Shown: positions 1-8,699 of the stretch, piece by piece | Numbering within the stretch: position 1 is the stretch's first letter | How the letters are laid out: the number at the start of each line of letters is the position of its first letter | Assembly (NCBI RefSeq): GCF_010993985.1 | Contig: NZ_WINH01000003.1 | Location: 140,486-204,485 of the forward strand | From: Paraferrimonas sp. SM1919 | Lineage (GTDB): Bacteria > Pseudomonadota > Gammaproteobacteria > Enterobacterales > Shewanellaceae | Length of the DNA stretch: 64,000 nucleotides | Direction of reading: 5' to 3' | Made by a program: the position numbers and the translations under genes | Notes under the pieces: model-generated | Databases searched by the model: none | The model's input: only the letters and a program-made list of their open reading frames with translations | What the model was told of the DNA's origin: nothing

Positions 1-2
1 AT

Positions 3-428
3 GCCGACAATAACTACAACACATCAGCGTTAGTCATCAAAGGCGATCCTGATTTGGATTGGACAAGGCAAGCGTTTTTAAAGTTCGATATTGCTAGCCT
101 ACCTGCAAACATTACCCAAGCGACGTTAATATTAAATGTTGAATCTACAACTGCAATTAACCCAATAGCTGTGGCTATCCTAAATTCCCATTCATGGGAT
201 GAAAGCGACTTAACTTGGAATAATGCCCCTAATGCCGCTAGCCCAATCACCAACTACAGCATCAGCGAAATCGGCGTAATCAATATTGATATCACCTCTG
301 CTGTACAAGCTGAACTGGGAAGCACTTATATTGGTATTAAGCTTTATAATGACCAAAATACCGGTACGCTAACCAATATCAGCAGTGCTGAATCGGCTAA
401 CCCTCCAAGCTTGGTCGTGAGTTGGTAG
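3..428 (+). CDS. DNRLRE/CBM96-like domain protein, C-terminal part (5' end outside window)
   Basis: The frame is open from the window edge (first full codon at base 3), so only the last ~141 residues of a larger protein are visible. The segment has the pattern of the DNRLRE (CBM96-type) beta-sandwich: an N-terminal run ending in TRQAFLKFDIASLP, alternating hydrophobic strands (ATLILNVES), then the motif SDLTWNNAP, then a strand ending INIDITSAVQ. In known proteins this domain sits at the end of secreted polysaccharide lyases or structural proteins and binds carbohydrate. The enzyme part, if any, lies to the left. A TTG at 54 is not a credible start because the homologous pattern begins upstream of it. 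A rho-independent terminator follows at 466-491. Family call moderately sure; substrate unknown. Confidence 0.6.
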   Translation, partial: ADNNYNTSALVIKGDPDLDWTRQAFLKFDIASLPANITQATLILNVESTTAINPIAVAILNSHSWDESDLTWNNAPNAASPITNYSISEIGVINIDITSAVQAELGSTYIGIKLYNDQNTGTLTNISSAESANPPSLVVSW

Positions 429-465
429 TTTACCAGCCGACAAATTTAGTTTAATGAAACTTTGC

Positions 466-491
466 AAAGCCTGTATTTACAGGCTTTTTTT
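466..491 (+). terminator. rho-independent terminator
   Basis: Perfect 10-bp stem (466-475 with 478-487) with a 2-nt loop, followed by a run of T. It ends the transcript of the DNRLRE-domain gene before the subtilase. Confidence 0.8.
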
Positions 492-685
492 ATATAAAAC
501 CACGATAAAAATTACTTTGATAATATTTAAACTCAAAAAATCTGGCAAAATATTACCCTATAACTACATTTAATCTATCAAGTTTATTTCAACTTGAGCA
601 ATGAGCGACTCGGAAGTCTGTTGTCAACTGCAATAATATCGTGGAAGTAGAGTCCTTAACTATAATTACAACATAAGGATTTGAA

Positions 686-1966
686 ATGAAATTCAATCTA
701 ATACACATTGCAGCTAGTTCAATTTTAGCAGCTGCAATCTCCTCACCAACGCTGGCCGCCAATGGCTCTGTTGATGTCATCATTAAACTCAATACAGAAC
801 ATGCTTCACAAAGCCATGCTGCGAATAAAAGCCAAGCCGCACAACTGGCTCGTAGTCTAGGTATTGAACCAACTCATACCTATGGCAGTGCTTTATTTGG
901 TTTTTCTGCCACTATCCCTCAGGCCCGTATGCAATCTTTACAAAACCACCCTTTAGTGGATCATGTTGCTATTGATGTGGTTTATCAGCTGCCCAAAACC
1001 CAAGCTAGACCGGGTGGCGGTTCCCCTCAACCACAATCCATTCCTTGGGGCATTGCCCGTGTTGGTGCCGATGTCACCAGCAATGAAGGCGCCGGCATGC
1101 ATGTCTATGTATTAGATACTGGTGTGGATATCGACCATCCAGATATTGCCGCTAACCTAGGCAACGGTTTTGCGCCACAAACCTGTAAAGGTGGCAGCTG
1201 CCTAGAAGCTTGGGATGATGATCACGGCCATGGTACCCATGTGGCAGGCACCATTGCCGCGCTGGATAACGACATTGATGTTGTCGGGGTGGCGTCACAG
1301 GTAACCATACACCCAATTAAGATTTGTACTAAGGCGGGTTCTTGTGCGTCTTCTGGCACCATCGCCGGGCTAGATTGGATGGTTAACGAAGTGCAAACCC
1401 GTGGCGAACCAGCAGTTGCCAATTTAAGTATTGGCGGCTCAGGCTCGGTAACCGGTACTTGTACCGATTCAGGGTTTAGTGGTACCGATTCTTACCATGA
1501 AGCTTACTGCAACGCTAAAAATGCAGGAGTAGTAATTGTAGTGGCTGCAGGTAACAGCAGTGCCGACGCGCAAAACTACACCCCTGCTGGGTTTGAAGAT
1601 TCAGTGATCAGTGTCAGCTCCGCCCGCGAAGGTGACGACTGGAATGGCTTTTCTAACTGGGGCAATAATAGCGCCAGCTGGACCAGCAACAACTCAGCCC
1701 CTGTTGCCATTGCAGCGCCTGGTGGTAGCGTATTGTCGTTAAATTACGGTGGCGGGACTAGCACTAAAAGCGGTACTTCTATGGCATCTCCCCACGGTGC
1801 AGGTGCAGCGGCCCTTTATATGGCCACAAATCCACAAGCGCTAGATGCCAGTGCTTTTCATAATGTGCGTGCGGCATTGCTCAATGCCGCCGAAAGCACT
1901 GATAGCTGGAACAATACCAGTGGCTATCCCCACGATGAAGACTTCCTCGATGTGAGAGGCTTCTAA
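686..1966 (+). CDS. secreted S8 subtilisin-like serine protease
   Basis: Exported endopeptidase of family S8 (proteinase K/subtilisin type), 426 residues. A signal peptide (about residues 1-25, ending LAAN) is followed by a short I9-like inhibitory propeptide (about 28-100) and the catalytic domain. All catalytic elements are visible: Asp144 in VLDTGVD, His182 in HGHGTHVAGT, the oxyanion Asn290 in VAAGN, and Ser365 in SGTSMASPHG. Cysteine pairs (Cys167/172, Cys214/220, Cys259/275) could form disulfides. The ATG at 686 is preceded by AAGGA at a suitable distance. The protein stops shortly after the catalytic domain, so there is no C-terminal sorting or PPC domain. Role: extracellular protein degradation; substrate not predictable. 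Monocistronic, with a hairpin at 1973-2000. Confidence 0.93.
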   Translation: MKFNLIHIAASSILAAAISSPTLAANGSVDVIIKLNTEHASQSHAANKSQAAQLARSLGIEPTHTYGSALFGFSATIPQARMQSLQNHPLVDHVAIDVVYQLPKTQARPGGGSPQPQSIPWGIARVGADVTSNEGAGMHVYVLDTGVDIDHPDIAANLGNGFAPQTCKGGSCLEAWDDDHGHGTHVAGTIAALDNDIDVVGVASQVTIHPIKICTKAGSCASSGTIAGLDWMVNEVQTRGEPAVANLSIGGSGSVTGTCTDSGFSGTDSYHEAYCNAKNAGVVIVVAAGNSSADAQNYTPAGFEDSVISVSSAREGDDWNGFSNWGNNSASWTSNNSAPVAIAAPGGSVLSLNYGGGTSTKSGTSMASPHGAGAAALYMATNPQALDASAFHNVRAALLNAAESTDSWNNTSGYPHDEDFLDVRGF

Positions 1967-1972
1967 GTTAAA

Positions 1973-2000
1973 GGATAGCCAAGTTGGCACTTGGCTATCC
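1973..2000 (+). terminator. hairpin after the subtilase, probable terminator
   Basis: Perfect 10-bp inverted repeat (1973-1982 with 1991-2000) with an 8-nt loop directly downstream of the stop codon. Only a weak T run follows, so termination is likely but may be inefficient. Confidence 0.5.
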
Positions 2001-2164
2001 TATTTCCACTGCCAGTATACTTTTTCAGGAGATAAATTCGTCTTCAATACGCTTAAGCTTTCAAACAATAACTTACCCCAGTAAATGTCATCGGCATTAG
2101 TTAACATTGCACCACCGTCATATGCATTAATAATCTTGCTCGTTACCCTTACAAAATATTCTGT
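2000..2164 (-). pseudogene. possible decayed 3' end of a gene
   Basis: On the - strand an open frame of about 54 codons reads like a real protein C-terminus (contains AYDGGAMLTNADDIYWGKLL and ends PEKVYWQWK) but has no plausible start and is closed upstream by a TGA at 2165-2167. The amino-acid pattern is more protein-like than random AT-rich sequence. I do not recognise the family. The rest of the 1967-2549 gap holds nothing else I can support. Confidence 0.3.
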
Positions 2165-2549
2165 TCAAGCGCTGGTCCAACCGCCCTAATGTCCCCTACA
2201 TGTCTCCATGTTTATAATAGCTGTAGATTTAGCAATAGCGTATTAGTGGAAGGTAGTGTTAGGGAACATTTAAACGTTATCCATCGCTAAAAAATAGACA
2301 CCGAAATTCCAACACCTTTAATGCTGTTCTGTTAAATATTAAACATTAAATTTCCTTGGCCATATGCTTTGGGCAATCTTTTGTAACGGTTAAATTCTAA
2401 ATACCTGATGATCCAACCAAGTTCACATCAGAAACAAAATAACCATTATTGGTGATTTTGATGGATTATATTGCATACTAGTTCTGTTCGCTATGGATAG
2501 GAACAAAGACATACCAGGACGGTAATTCATATACTAGGAATTGACAACC

Positions 2550-4379
2550 ATGAAAAAAACAACAATAGGCATGGTTTGTTTCTTGAGTTTAGTCGTACAA
2601 GCACAAACCCCAACAGAACTTTTTACTTATACTGCATCTTATGCGGGACAACCATCCTTTGACGTTGTCGGCGATGACGTTTATGTATTATTTACCGATG
2701 GAGATACATATAAGGCTCGCATTTGTCATTACCATATGGCTTCGAGCAGTTCGAATTGCTCTGGTGATCTCTTTGACACCATAGCCCCAGATGATAGCAG
2801 TCATAACCAATCCGCTATTGCCGTAGATGGCGATGGTTACATCCATGCTTGGGTGGGCATGCATAACCACAAGATGAAGTACTACCGCTCTGATACGCCG
2901 GGGGATTTTACCAGCTTTACCGATCAAAGCAGTACTGTGCCTTGGTATAACGATGCGGGTATTAACGAGAAACGCTACACCTACCCTGCTGCGGTAAGCA
3001 CTTCTGAAGGTGATGTGGTATTTGTGGCCCGGAGAACTGCACTATTTCTTGATGGCGAATTAGTTCGTGAAAGCCAACAAAATGAAAAGCAAGACATGTA
3101 CGTATGGGATGATGCCAGCAATACATGGTCTGCCCAGCTGATCCAAGCTTCACTGGATAAAAATGCTTATATGAGCAACCTGTATGCTGATAACAACGGT
3201 AATGTTCATATTGCGACGGCTTGGTCACAGCTTCACTCAGGTGATAATACTTTCCAACGTGGTACTTATGTAAAATATGACGTATCAGCTAACCAGTTTT
3301 ATAAAGCTGATGGCACTCAGGTAAGTTTGCCTATTGATGTAGAAACCGCTAGTGCTGATCACTTCTATCCGTGGGAGCAACCTTGGGGCGATACCACCAA
3401 TGAATTACAAACCCCACAGGTTACCGTAAATTCATTAGGCAACCCAGTAGTTGCTTACCCTAAAAACACCAATTACAGCCAGAACTCACCTAATTACAGC
3501 ATGAGCGTAGCAGTGTGGAACGGCACAAGTTGGGTCACTTCAACCGATATTACTGAAGTACGTAACCATGAGCGCCCACCAATCACCTCGGTAGGCAACT
3601 GGGTGAATATGTATTCCCGTGACAGTAAAGATCCATGGATCCACTCTTCTACTGACAACGGCTATAACTTTACCGATGTATTGATGCTTGCTGATGGAAA
3701 TGAACCTTATGCCGCTAAGCGCTACGACGGTGATACTGACCTATTTATTAATACCCGCCGATTGTGGAAAGTGGATTATCAAGTAGAGACTGGCGCACCT
3801 TCGGTTGCAATGACCACCAATAGTCAAACTATTGAACCTTCACAGCAAATTGCTATTAGTGCTACTGCGTCAGACAATGATGGCAGCGTTACTATGGTAG
3901 AGTTCTTTGAAGGTAGCAATTTAATTGGCACCGATACTTCTGCGCCATACAGTGTTAACTGGAGCAGCTCGGTAGAAGGCAGTTATAGCTTTACAGCAGA
4001 GGCGACGGACAATGATGGTAACACCACTGTATCGAGTGCGGTTGTAATTACCGTGCAAGAGCCAGCTGTTGCCCCTGTCATATCGGTTGCTAGCATCGAT
4101 ATGAGTATCTCTGGAAAAAAACCTCGTGCAACGGCCGTGATCACCATTGTTGACCAAAGCAGCCAAGGGGTTGAAGGGGCTAATGTTGATATTACTTGGA
4201 GCGGTTCAGTTAGTGGCAGCGACACGGCAACCACTGATGCATCAGGTCAAGTAAGCTTTACCAGTGGTTCAATCAAAGGTTCTGGTACATTTACCATTAC
4301 TGTTGATCATGTCAACCTAAATGGTGCTAACTACGATGCTGGAAGTAATGTTGAAACCGCTGACAGTATTGCTAATTAG
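2550..4379 (+). CDS. secreted BNR-4 propeller protein, ulvan-lyase-like, with C-terminal Ig domains
   Basis: 609 residues. I chose ATG 2550, not TTG 2541, because AGGAA at 2536-2540 is correctly spaced and the next residues form a signal peptide (to about VVQAQ). Residues ~20-410 look like a seven-bladed BNR-4 propeller, the fold of PL24/PL25 ulvan lyases. The conserved stretch has His85, then HxxxG..HNHK with His105, followed by Tyr145 and Arg161; the 20- and 16-residue spacings resemble those I recall for PL25 catalytic residues. A Big_7-type Ig domain follows (~415-505: SDNDGSVTMVEFFEG...APYSVNW), then a second Ig-like domain (~515-600). Role: probably cleaves or binds a sulfated algal polysaccharide outside the cell. 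Substrate is an inference; a non-catalytic sialidase-like propeller is the alternative. Confidence 0.7.
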   Translation: MKKTTIGMVCFLSLVVQAQTPTELFTYTASYAGQPSFDVVGDDVYVLFTDGDTYKARICHYHMASSSSNCSGDLFDTIAPDDSSHNQSAIAVDGDGYIHAWVGMHNHKMKYYRSDTPGDFTSFTDQSSTVPWYNDAGINEKRYTYPAAVSTSEGDVVFVARRTALFLDGELVRESQQNEKQDMYVWDDASNTWSAQLIQASLDKNAYMSNLYADNNGNVHIATAWSQLHSGDNTFQRGTYVKYDVSANQFYKADGTQVSLPIDVETASADHFYPWEQPWGDTTNELQTPQVTVNSLGNPVVAYPKNTNYSQNSPNYSMSVAVWNGTSWVTSTDITEVRNHERPPITSVGNWVNMYSRDSKDPWIHSSTDNGYNFTDVLMLADGNEPYAAKRYDGDTDLFINTRRLWKVDYQVETGAPSVAMTTNSQTIEPSQQIAISATASDNDGSVTMVEFFEGSNLIGTDTSAPYSVNWSSSVEGSYSFTAEATDNDGNTTVSSAVVITVQEPAVAPVISVASIDMSISGKKPRATAVITIVDQSSQGVEGANVDITWSGSVSGSDTATTDASGQVSFTSGSIKGSGTFTITVDHVNLNGANYDAGSNVETADSIAN

Positions 4380-4394
4380 TTAATCGATTTAACC

Positions 4395-4424
4395 ATCCAA
4401 AGGAGTATTAATCCTCCTTTGGAT
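4395..4424. terminator. convergent intergenic hairpin
   Basis: Perfect 11-bp inverted repeat (4395-4405 with 4414-4424), 8-nt loop, between the convergent BNR gene and quinone oxidoreductase gene. No strong T tract on either strand, so a bidirectional terminator is likely rather than proven. Confidence 0.5.
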
Positions 4425-4523
4425 GTAAAAGCGTCATGAGACTACACAATTTTGTTCAATCACTGCATTCTGGTGCAGCTTTAAACACAGCTACAGTAAT
4501 CTTCGAAGGACAACAAACTCTTG

Positions 4524-5498
4524 TTACATTTTAAGGATCACCTTACCCTTAGCTTGACGCTTTGTTAAGCAATTAAAGGCTTGTTCATAATCCTTAAAAT
4601 CAAACACTTGGTTCGTTAACGGCTTTAGCTTACCTTGTGCCACTAAAGCAAGTAACTCAATAAAGTTTTGATTGGAGCCTTTAGGGTCGCGCATGGCCCA
4701 ACCGCCCCAATATACCCCTAAAATATCCCCAGCCTTTAATAACGGCAGGTTTAACGATAGTTTAGGAATATCACCGGCGGCAAAACCAATGACTAAATAA
4801 CGGCCATACCAAGCGATAGCGCGGTACGCTTGCTCGCTATAGTCGCCACCAACGGGATCGTACACCACATCAACGCCTTTACCGCAGGTTAGTGCTTTAA
4901 TGCGCTCTTTTAGATTCTCTGTCGAATAATTAATGCATTCATCCGCGCCCACCTCTTTAGCGAAGTTGAGCTTTTCATCGGTAGAAGCGGCAGCAATCAC
5001 CTTAGCGCCCATTAACTTGGCAATTTGAATGGCCGTCACGCCAACGCCCCCTGCTGCGCCTAACACTAAAACCGTTTCACCCGCTTGCAGCTTTGCCCTT
5101 TGTTTGAGCGCATAATAGGAAGTGGCATAGGTAATGCAAAAGCCAGCAGCTTGTTCAAAACTCATGTTGTCGGCCATTGGCAGCAAGATATTGGCTTTAC
5201 AAATGACCTGCTCGGCAAAGGCGCCGAGTTGAGTCACCGCAATTACCCTATCACCCACTTTTACATTGCTGACTCCCTCACCCACCTTGGCCACCACCCC
5301 AGCACATTCAATACCTGGGATAAATGGCAAGGGTGGCTTAACTTGATACAAACCAGCAATAGTTAGTGCATCGGGAAAGTTTAACCCCGCTGCTTTTATG
5401 TCTAAAAGTACTTCACCGGCCTGAAGTTCAGCCAGAGTTTGGCTTTGCAGCTTTAGAGTTTCAACGGTGCCATACTGTTCACAAACCAATGCTTTCAT
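4524..5498 (-). CDS. NADPH:quinone oxidoreductase family (zinc-free MDR)
   Basis: 324 residues, full length for the QOR branch of medium-chain dehydrogenases/reductases. An N-terminal GroES-like domain (GLNFPDALTIAG, GIECAGVV, VGDRV) is followed by the nucleotide-binding Rossmann motif GAAGGVG at 147-153. The zinc-ligand cysteines of alcohol dehydrogenases are absent. Members use NADPH to reduce quinones, enones or acyl-CoA intermediates (acryloyl-CoA reductase types look alike), so the substrate is open. Third gene of an operon after the acyl-CoA dehydrogenase and GST-like genes (25 bp gap), which suggests reduction of an unsaturated intermediate. Confidence 0.85.
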   Translation of the reverse strand: MKALVCEQYGTVETLKLQSQTLAELQAGEVLLDIKAAGLNFPDALTIAGLYQVKPPLPFIPGIECAGVVAKVGEGVSNVKVGDRVIAVTQLGAFAEQVICKANILLPMADNMSFEQAAGFCITYATSYYALKQRAKLQAGETVLVLGAAGGVGVTAIQIAKLMGAKVIAAASTDEKLNFAKEVGADECINYSTENLKERIKALTCGKGVDVVYDPVGGDYSEQAYRAIAWYGRYLVIGFAAGDIPKLSLNLPLLKAGDILGVYWGGWAMRDPKGSNQNFIELLALVAQGKLKPLTNQVFDFKDYEQAFNCLTKRQAKGKVILKM

Positions 5499-5523
5499 GA
5501 TTATTCCTTTAACCTGTTAACTT

Positions 5524-6630
5524 TTAACCCGCTAACTTCACTGTCAGGCCATTGTGCGTTACGGCTGGGCCGCTGCTAATTTCTAATATTGGCGTTAGCT
5601 TATGGGCCATAAACCACTCATTAATGTGTTGCTGGGCTATTGCATCAAGTGTTCGAAACTGCTTTTGACTGCGCTGCAGCATCCAAAAGGTATAAGTAAA
5701 TACCAAGCGCTTATAATGGCCATCTAACATTGGGAAGGTGATTTCTTCTAACAGGCGTGGAATAGTATCTCCAGCTTGCTTTCCTTCCTTAGCAATGTAG
5801 CCCTGCACCGATTGCTGCATGCTCTCTAACAGCGGTACAAATTCACTTTGAAACATGTTCAAAAGCGGCAGTAGAGTGTTAGGGATTTGCCCTTGGCTCA
5901 ATGGCGGGTTCACTTGCTTTTGACCACTATGAACACGCTCAATATAAGCCTTAAGGTTTGGCCTTGGGTCAATCAGCTCACGCCTCGGCCACCTATCCAA
6001 ATACAAGTGGGCATAACAAAGCCCAATTAACGAGTAATCAGCTACGCTAGGCTGGCCACCTAATAAATAATCATGCGCGCTAAAATGCGCCTCTAGCAAA
6101 TCTAACAGTTGATTTATCCAACGCTCCAACAGCGGTATTTGTTCACCCACCGCCCCCATTCGTACCATGGCCGCCCTCATGCGCGCTGCAGCAACTTTGT
6201 CTACGACCAAATTTTTAATAAAGCGCGGGGCATAGGGTAATAGGCTGTCACCGCCTTCTTTACGGAAACTTGGGTAATTTTCCGGAAAGTTCCAGCGAGT
6301 GTGCAGCGCGATCACATGCCCAATCTCATCAAACCAAACCTCTAAAAGATTAGAAACCGTCTGTTGCAATGGGCAATCCAAACTCAATGAATGCTTGGGA
6401 TGGCGGCGCTCTAACTCTTCAATAATTAAGCTGGTATCCGTCAGGGTTTGCCCTTGTTTTGTTTCGATAACCGGCATTGCAGCAAAATTATGTTTTTTTT
6501 CAAAGCGCTTGATATCAAACAGACTCATTGGCTTTTGTACATAGTTAAGCCCTTTGTAGTTTAAATAGGCTCTGACTTTGCCGGTAAACAAAGATATTTG
6601 CCAACCGTATAACTTGTAATCCGCGTCCAT
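5524..6630 (-). CDS. glutathione S-transferase family protein, extended form
   Basis: 368 residues from ATG 6630 (AGGGAA upstream, 10 bp after the preceding stop); longer in-frame starts lie inside the upstream gene and are rejected. An N-terminal thioredoxin-like domain (LYGWQISLFTGKVRAYLNY, then AMPVIET with the cis-Pro, and TDTSLIIEELERR) is followed by an all-helical GST_C domain (YLLGGQPSVADYSLIGL). It is about 150 residues longer than a classical GST; the extra C-terminal helical part has no motif I recognise. It probably uses glutathione to modify or detoxify an electrophile made by its operon partners. Substrate unknown. Confidence 0.75.
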   Translation of the reverse strand: MDADYKLYGWQISLFTGKVRAYLNYKGLNYVQKPMSLFDIKRFEKKHNFAAMPVIETKQGQTLTDTSLIIEELERRHPKHSLSLDCPLQQTVSNLLEVWFDEIGHVIALHTRWNFPENYPSFRKEGGDSLLPYAPRFIKNLVVDKVAAARMRAAMVRMGAVGEQIPLLERWINQLLDLLEAHFSAHDYLLGGQPSVADYSLIGLCYAHLYLDRWPRRELIDPRPNLKAYIERVHSGQKQVNPPLSQGQIPNTLLPLLNMFQSEFVPLLESMQQSVQGYIAKEGKQAGDTIPRLLEEITFPMLDGHYKRLVFTYTFWMLQRSQKQFRTLDAIAQQHINEWFMAHKLTPILEISSGPAVTHNGLTVKLAG

Positions 6631-6640
6631 ATTTTTTCCC

Positions 6641-8413
6641 TTACAGTAAACTTGAATCGACATCTGCAACGCAGGACTCAAGCCTTTGCACCAGTTCAAA
6701 TTGGGTGATGGCCTTGGGCAATTCCACCCTTAAAAAGTATCGACAGGCTGCAAATTTGGCCTTGCTAAAATCACTGTCATCATTGGCATTGAGAGTTTGT
6801 GACACCCATAACCATCCCACCACCACATGGCCAAAGGCCGATAAAAATGCGCCAGCGTTGTCTAGAGCCGCTGGGTTTGACCCCATGGCCGCCAAAGCGT
6901 TTACCGCCTGCTGCATAGCATTTACGGCGCTGGTTAAATGCTCAATTTCACCCTGCAAGCGCGGATCGGTTAATGCTATTTCTGTGGTTTCACTAATACG
7001 CATTAATAACTGCTTATAGCCAGCGCCTTGGTTTTGAGACAGTTTACGGCCCACCAAATCGGCCGCTTGAATGCCAAAGGTACCCTCATGGATAGGGTTT
7101 AGACGATTATCACGATACAGTTGTTCGACATCGTATTCGCGGGTGTAGCCATAACCGCCGTGTACCTGAATGGCTATGTCATTGGCGATTAAACCAAATT
7201 CAGAAGGCCAGCTTTTGGCCACAGGAGTTAACAGCTCTAACAATTCTAGATCCGCTTGACGGGTTTCTTTGTTTGGGTGTGAATGGCTGTTATCGGCCAA
7301 ATAGGCACTGAACAAGGATAACGCCATCGCCCCTTCAGCGTAAGCCTTTTGCTGTAATAGCATGCGTTTAACATCAACATGTTCAATGATTGGGATTTGT
7401 GGTGATGCTGGGTCACGATTGGTTAGACTTCGACCCTGGGGGCGCTCTTTGGCATATTGGCTTGATTGCACATAGCCGCGGTAAGCCATACAACTTGCCC
7501 CCATGCCTACGCCTATTCGAGCCTCATTCATCATTTGGAACATAATGGCTAAGCCTTGGCCTAAATCGCCAATACGCCAGCCAATCGCACCGTTACCTTC
7601 ACCAAAGTTCAGCAAACAGTTCGACGTACCCCGGTAACCCATTTTATGGTTTAAACCAGCAACCGCGACATCGTTATGGCGACCATCGGGCAGTATTTTA
7701 GGCACCACAAAAATAGAAATGCCCTTTACCCCAGGGGTAATATCACCATTTTCATCGGCCACTTTGGCCAGTACCAAGTGCACAATATTGTCGCTGAGTT
7801 CATGGTCACCACCGGAGATCCACATTTTATTGCCACGCAATAAATAACGTTCGCCGTATTCATCACTGCCCGTGTGCTGGGCCTTAGTACGAATGTCTCC
7901 AAGGGACGAGCCAGCAGCGGGCTCACTTAAACACATGGTACCAAAGTAGCGACCTTCCACTTCAGGCAATGCCCAAGTCTCAATTTGTTTTTGGTTACCA
8001 AAATTGATAATTAGCCTGGCATTGCCATTCGTTAGCATAGGGTATGCCGTAGTGGCACAGTTGGCCGCAAAAAAGTTAGCCTGGGCCGCCAAAGCCACAG
8101 TAAAAGGCAAACCCATACCGCCGTATTGCTCTTCAAAACCCGCGGCAAAAAAGCCGGCATCGCGGTAGGCATCTAAGTCCTGTTTGGTTTGTTCAGGCAA
8201 GACTACCTTGCCATCAACCAATTGCGGCTCAACCTCATCCGATACCTTAAAGTTTTGGGCAAAAGTTTCCCTTGCCATCTGCGCAGCTAAATCCAATACG
8301 CTGCGCATAGTGTCGATATCGTGATCACTAAAGTTGCTGCGTTTGCTTAACTTATCGGCCTCTAGCCAATCAAATAATAAAAACTGTAAGTCCTGCTGAT
8401 TGAGGTAATCCAT
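6641..8413 (-). CDS. acyl-CoA dehydrogenase (DmdC-like size class)
   Basis: 590-residue flavoprotein that oxidises an acyl-CoA to the 2-enoyl-CoA. Visible: N-terminal helical domain, FAD/substrate signature MCLSEPAAGSSLGDI (160-174), middle beta domain (GNKMWISGGDHE), and the catalytic base Glu443 in NPIHEGTFGIQ. A C-terminal extension of ~120 residues matches the acyl-CoA dehydrogenase C-terminal domain subgroup that includes 3-methylmercaptopropionyl-CoA dehydrogenases and long-chain FadE paralogues; the exact substrate cannot be read. First gene of the operon with the GST-like protein and oxidoreductase. Its promoter must lie in the 8414-8699 divergent region. Confidence 0.88.
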   Translation of the reverse strand: MDYLNQQDLQFLLFDWLEADKLSKRSNFSDHDIDTMRSVLDLAAQMARETFAQNFKVSDEVEPQLVDGKVVLPEQTKQDLDAYRDAGFFAAGFEEQYGGMGLPFTVALAAQANFFAANCATTAYPMLTNGNARLIINFGNQKQIETWALPEVEGRYFGTMCLSEPAAGSSLGDIRTKAQHTGSDEYGERYLLRGNKMWISGGDHELSDNIVHLVLAKVADENGDITPGVKGISIFVVPKILPDGRHNDVAVAGLNHKMGYRGTSNCLLNFGEGNGAIGWRIGDLGQGLAIMFQMMNEARIGVGMGASCMAYRGYVQSSQYAKERPQGRSLTNRDPASPQIPIIEHVDVKRMLLQQKAYAEGAMALSLFSAYLADNSHSHPNKETRQADLELLELLTPVAKSWPSEFGLIANDIAIQVHGGYGYTREYDVEQLYRDNRLNPIHEGTFGIQAADLVGRKLSQNQGAGYKQLLMRISETTEIALTDPRLQGEIEHLTSAVNAMQQAVNALAAMGSNPAALDNAGAFLSAFGHVVVGWLWVSQTLNANDDSDFSKAKFAACRYFLRVELPKAITQFELVQRLESCVADVDSSLL

Positions 8414-8615
8414 ATTAATCCTTTAACTCAAAAGACCACTAAGTGTCTCAATATAATGATGTAACTCACCTAACAAAGAATCTTAAGGTGTGGCAACAGG
8501 CTAACTGTTAGGTTCCGCATATTGCAAAACTGCCACGCTCACTTATCCCCCGAAACAATTGTCACCAACCATGCTATTTTATTGAAAAAAGCAAATCAAT
8601 AAGTTTTGACACGGC

Positions 8616-8639
8616 AAATGACAATAACTGTTGTCATTT
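8616..8639. promoter_or_regulatory. palindromic operator candidate between divergent operons
   Basis: Perfect 9-bp arms AAATGACAA (8616-8624) and TTGTCATTT (8631-8639) with a 6-bp spacer. A TTGACA-like -35 element lies at 8606-8611. Position between the acyl-CoA dehydrogenase operon (-) and the SDR-sulfatase operon (+) fits a TetR-type operator; no regulator gene is adjacent. Function is inferred. Confidence 0.45.
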
Positions 8640-8699
8640 AGATTTTGCAGGGGTAACTTAAGGCTAAATAGGAATAAAAATACAAAGAAGGAAGGTTCA

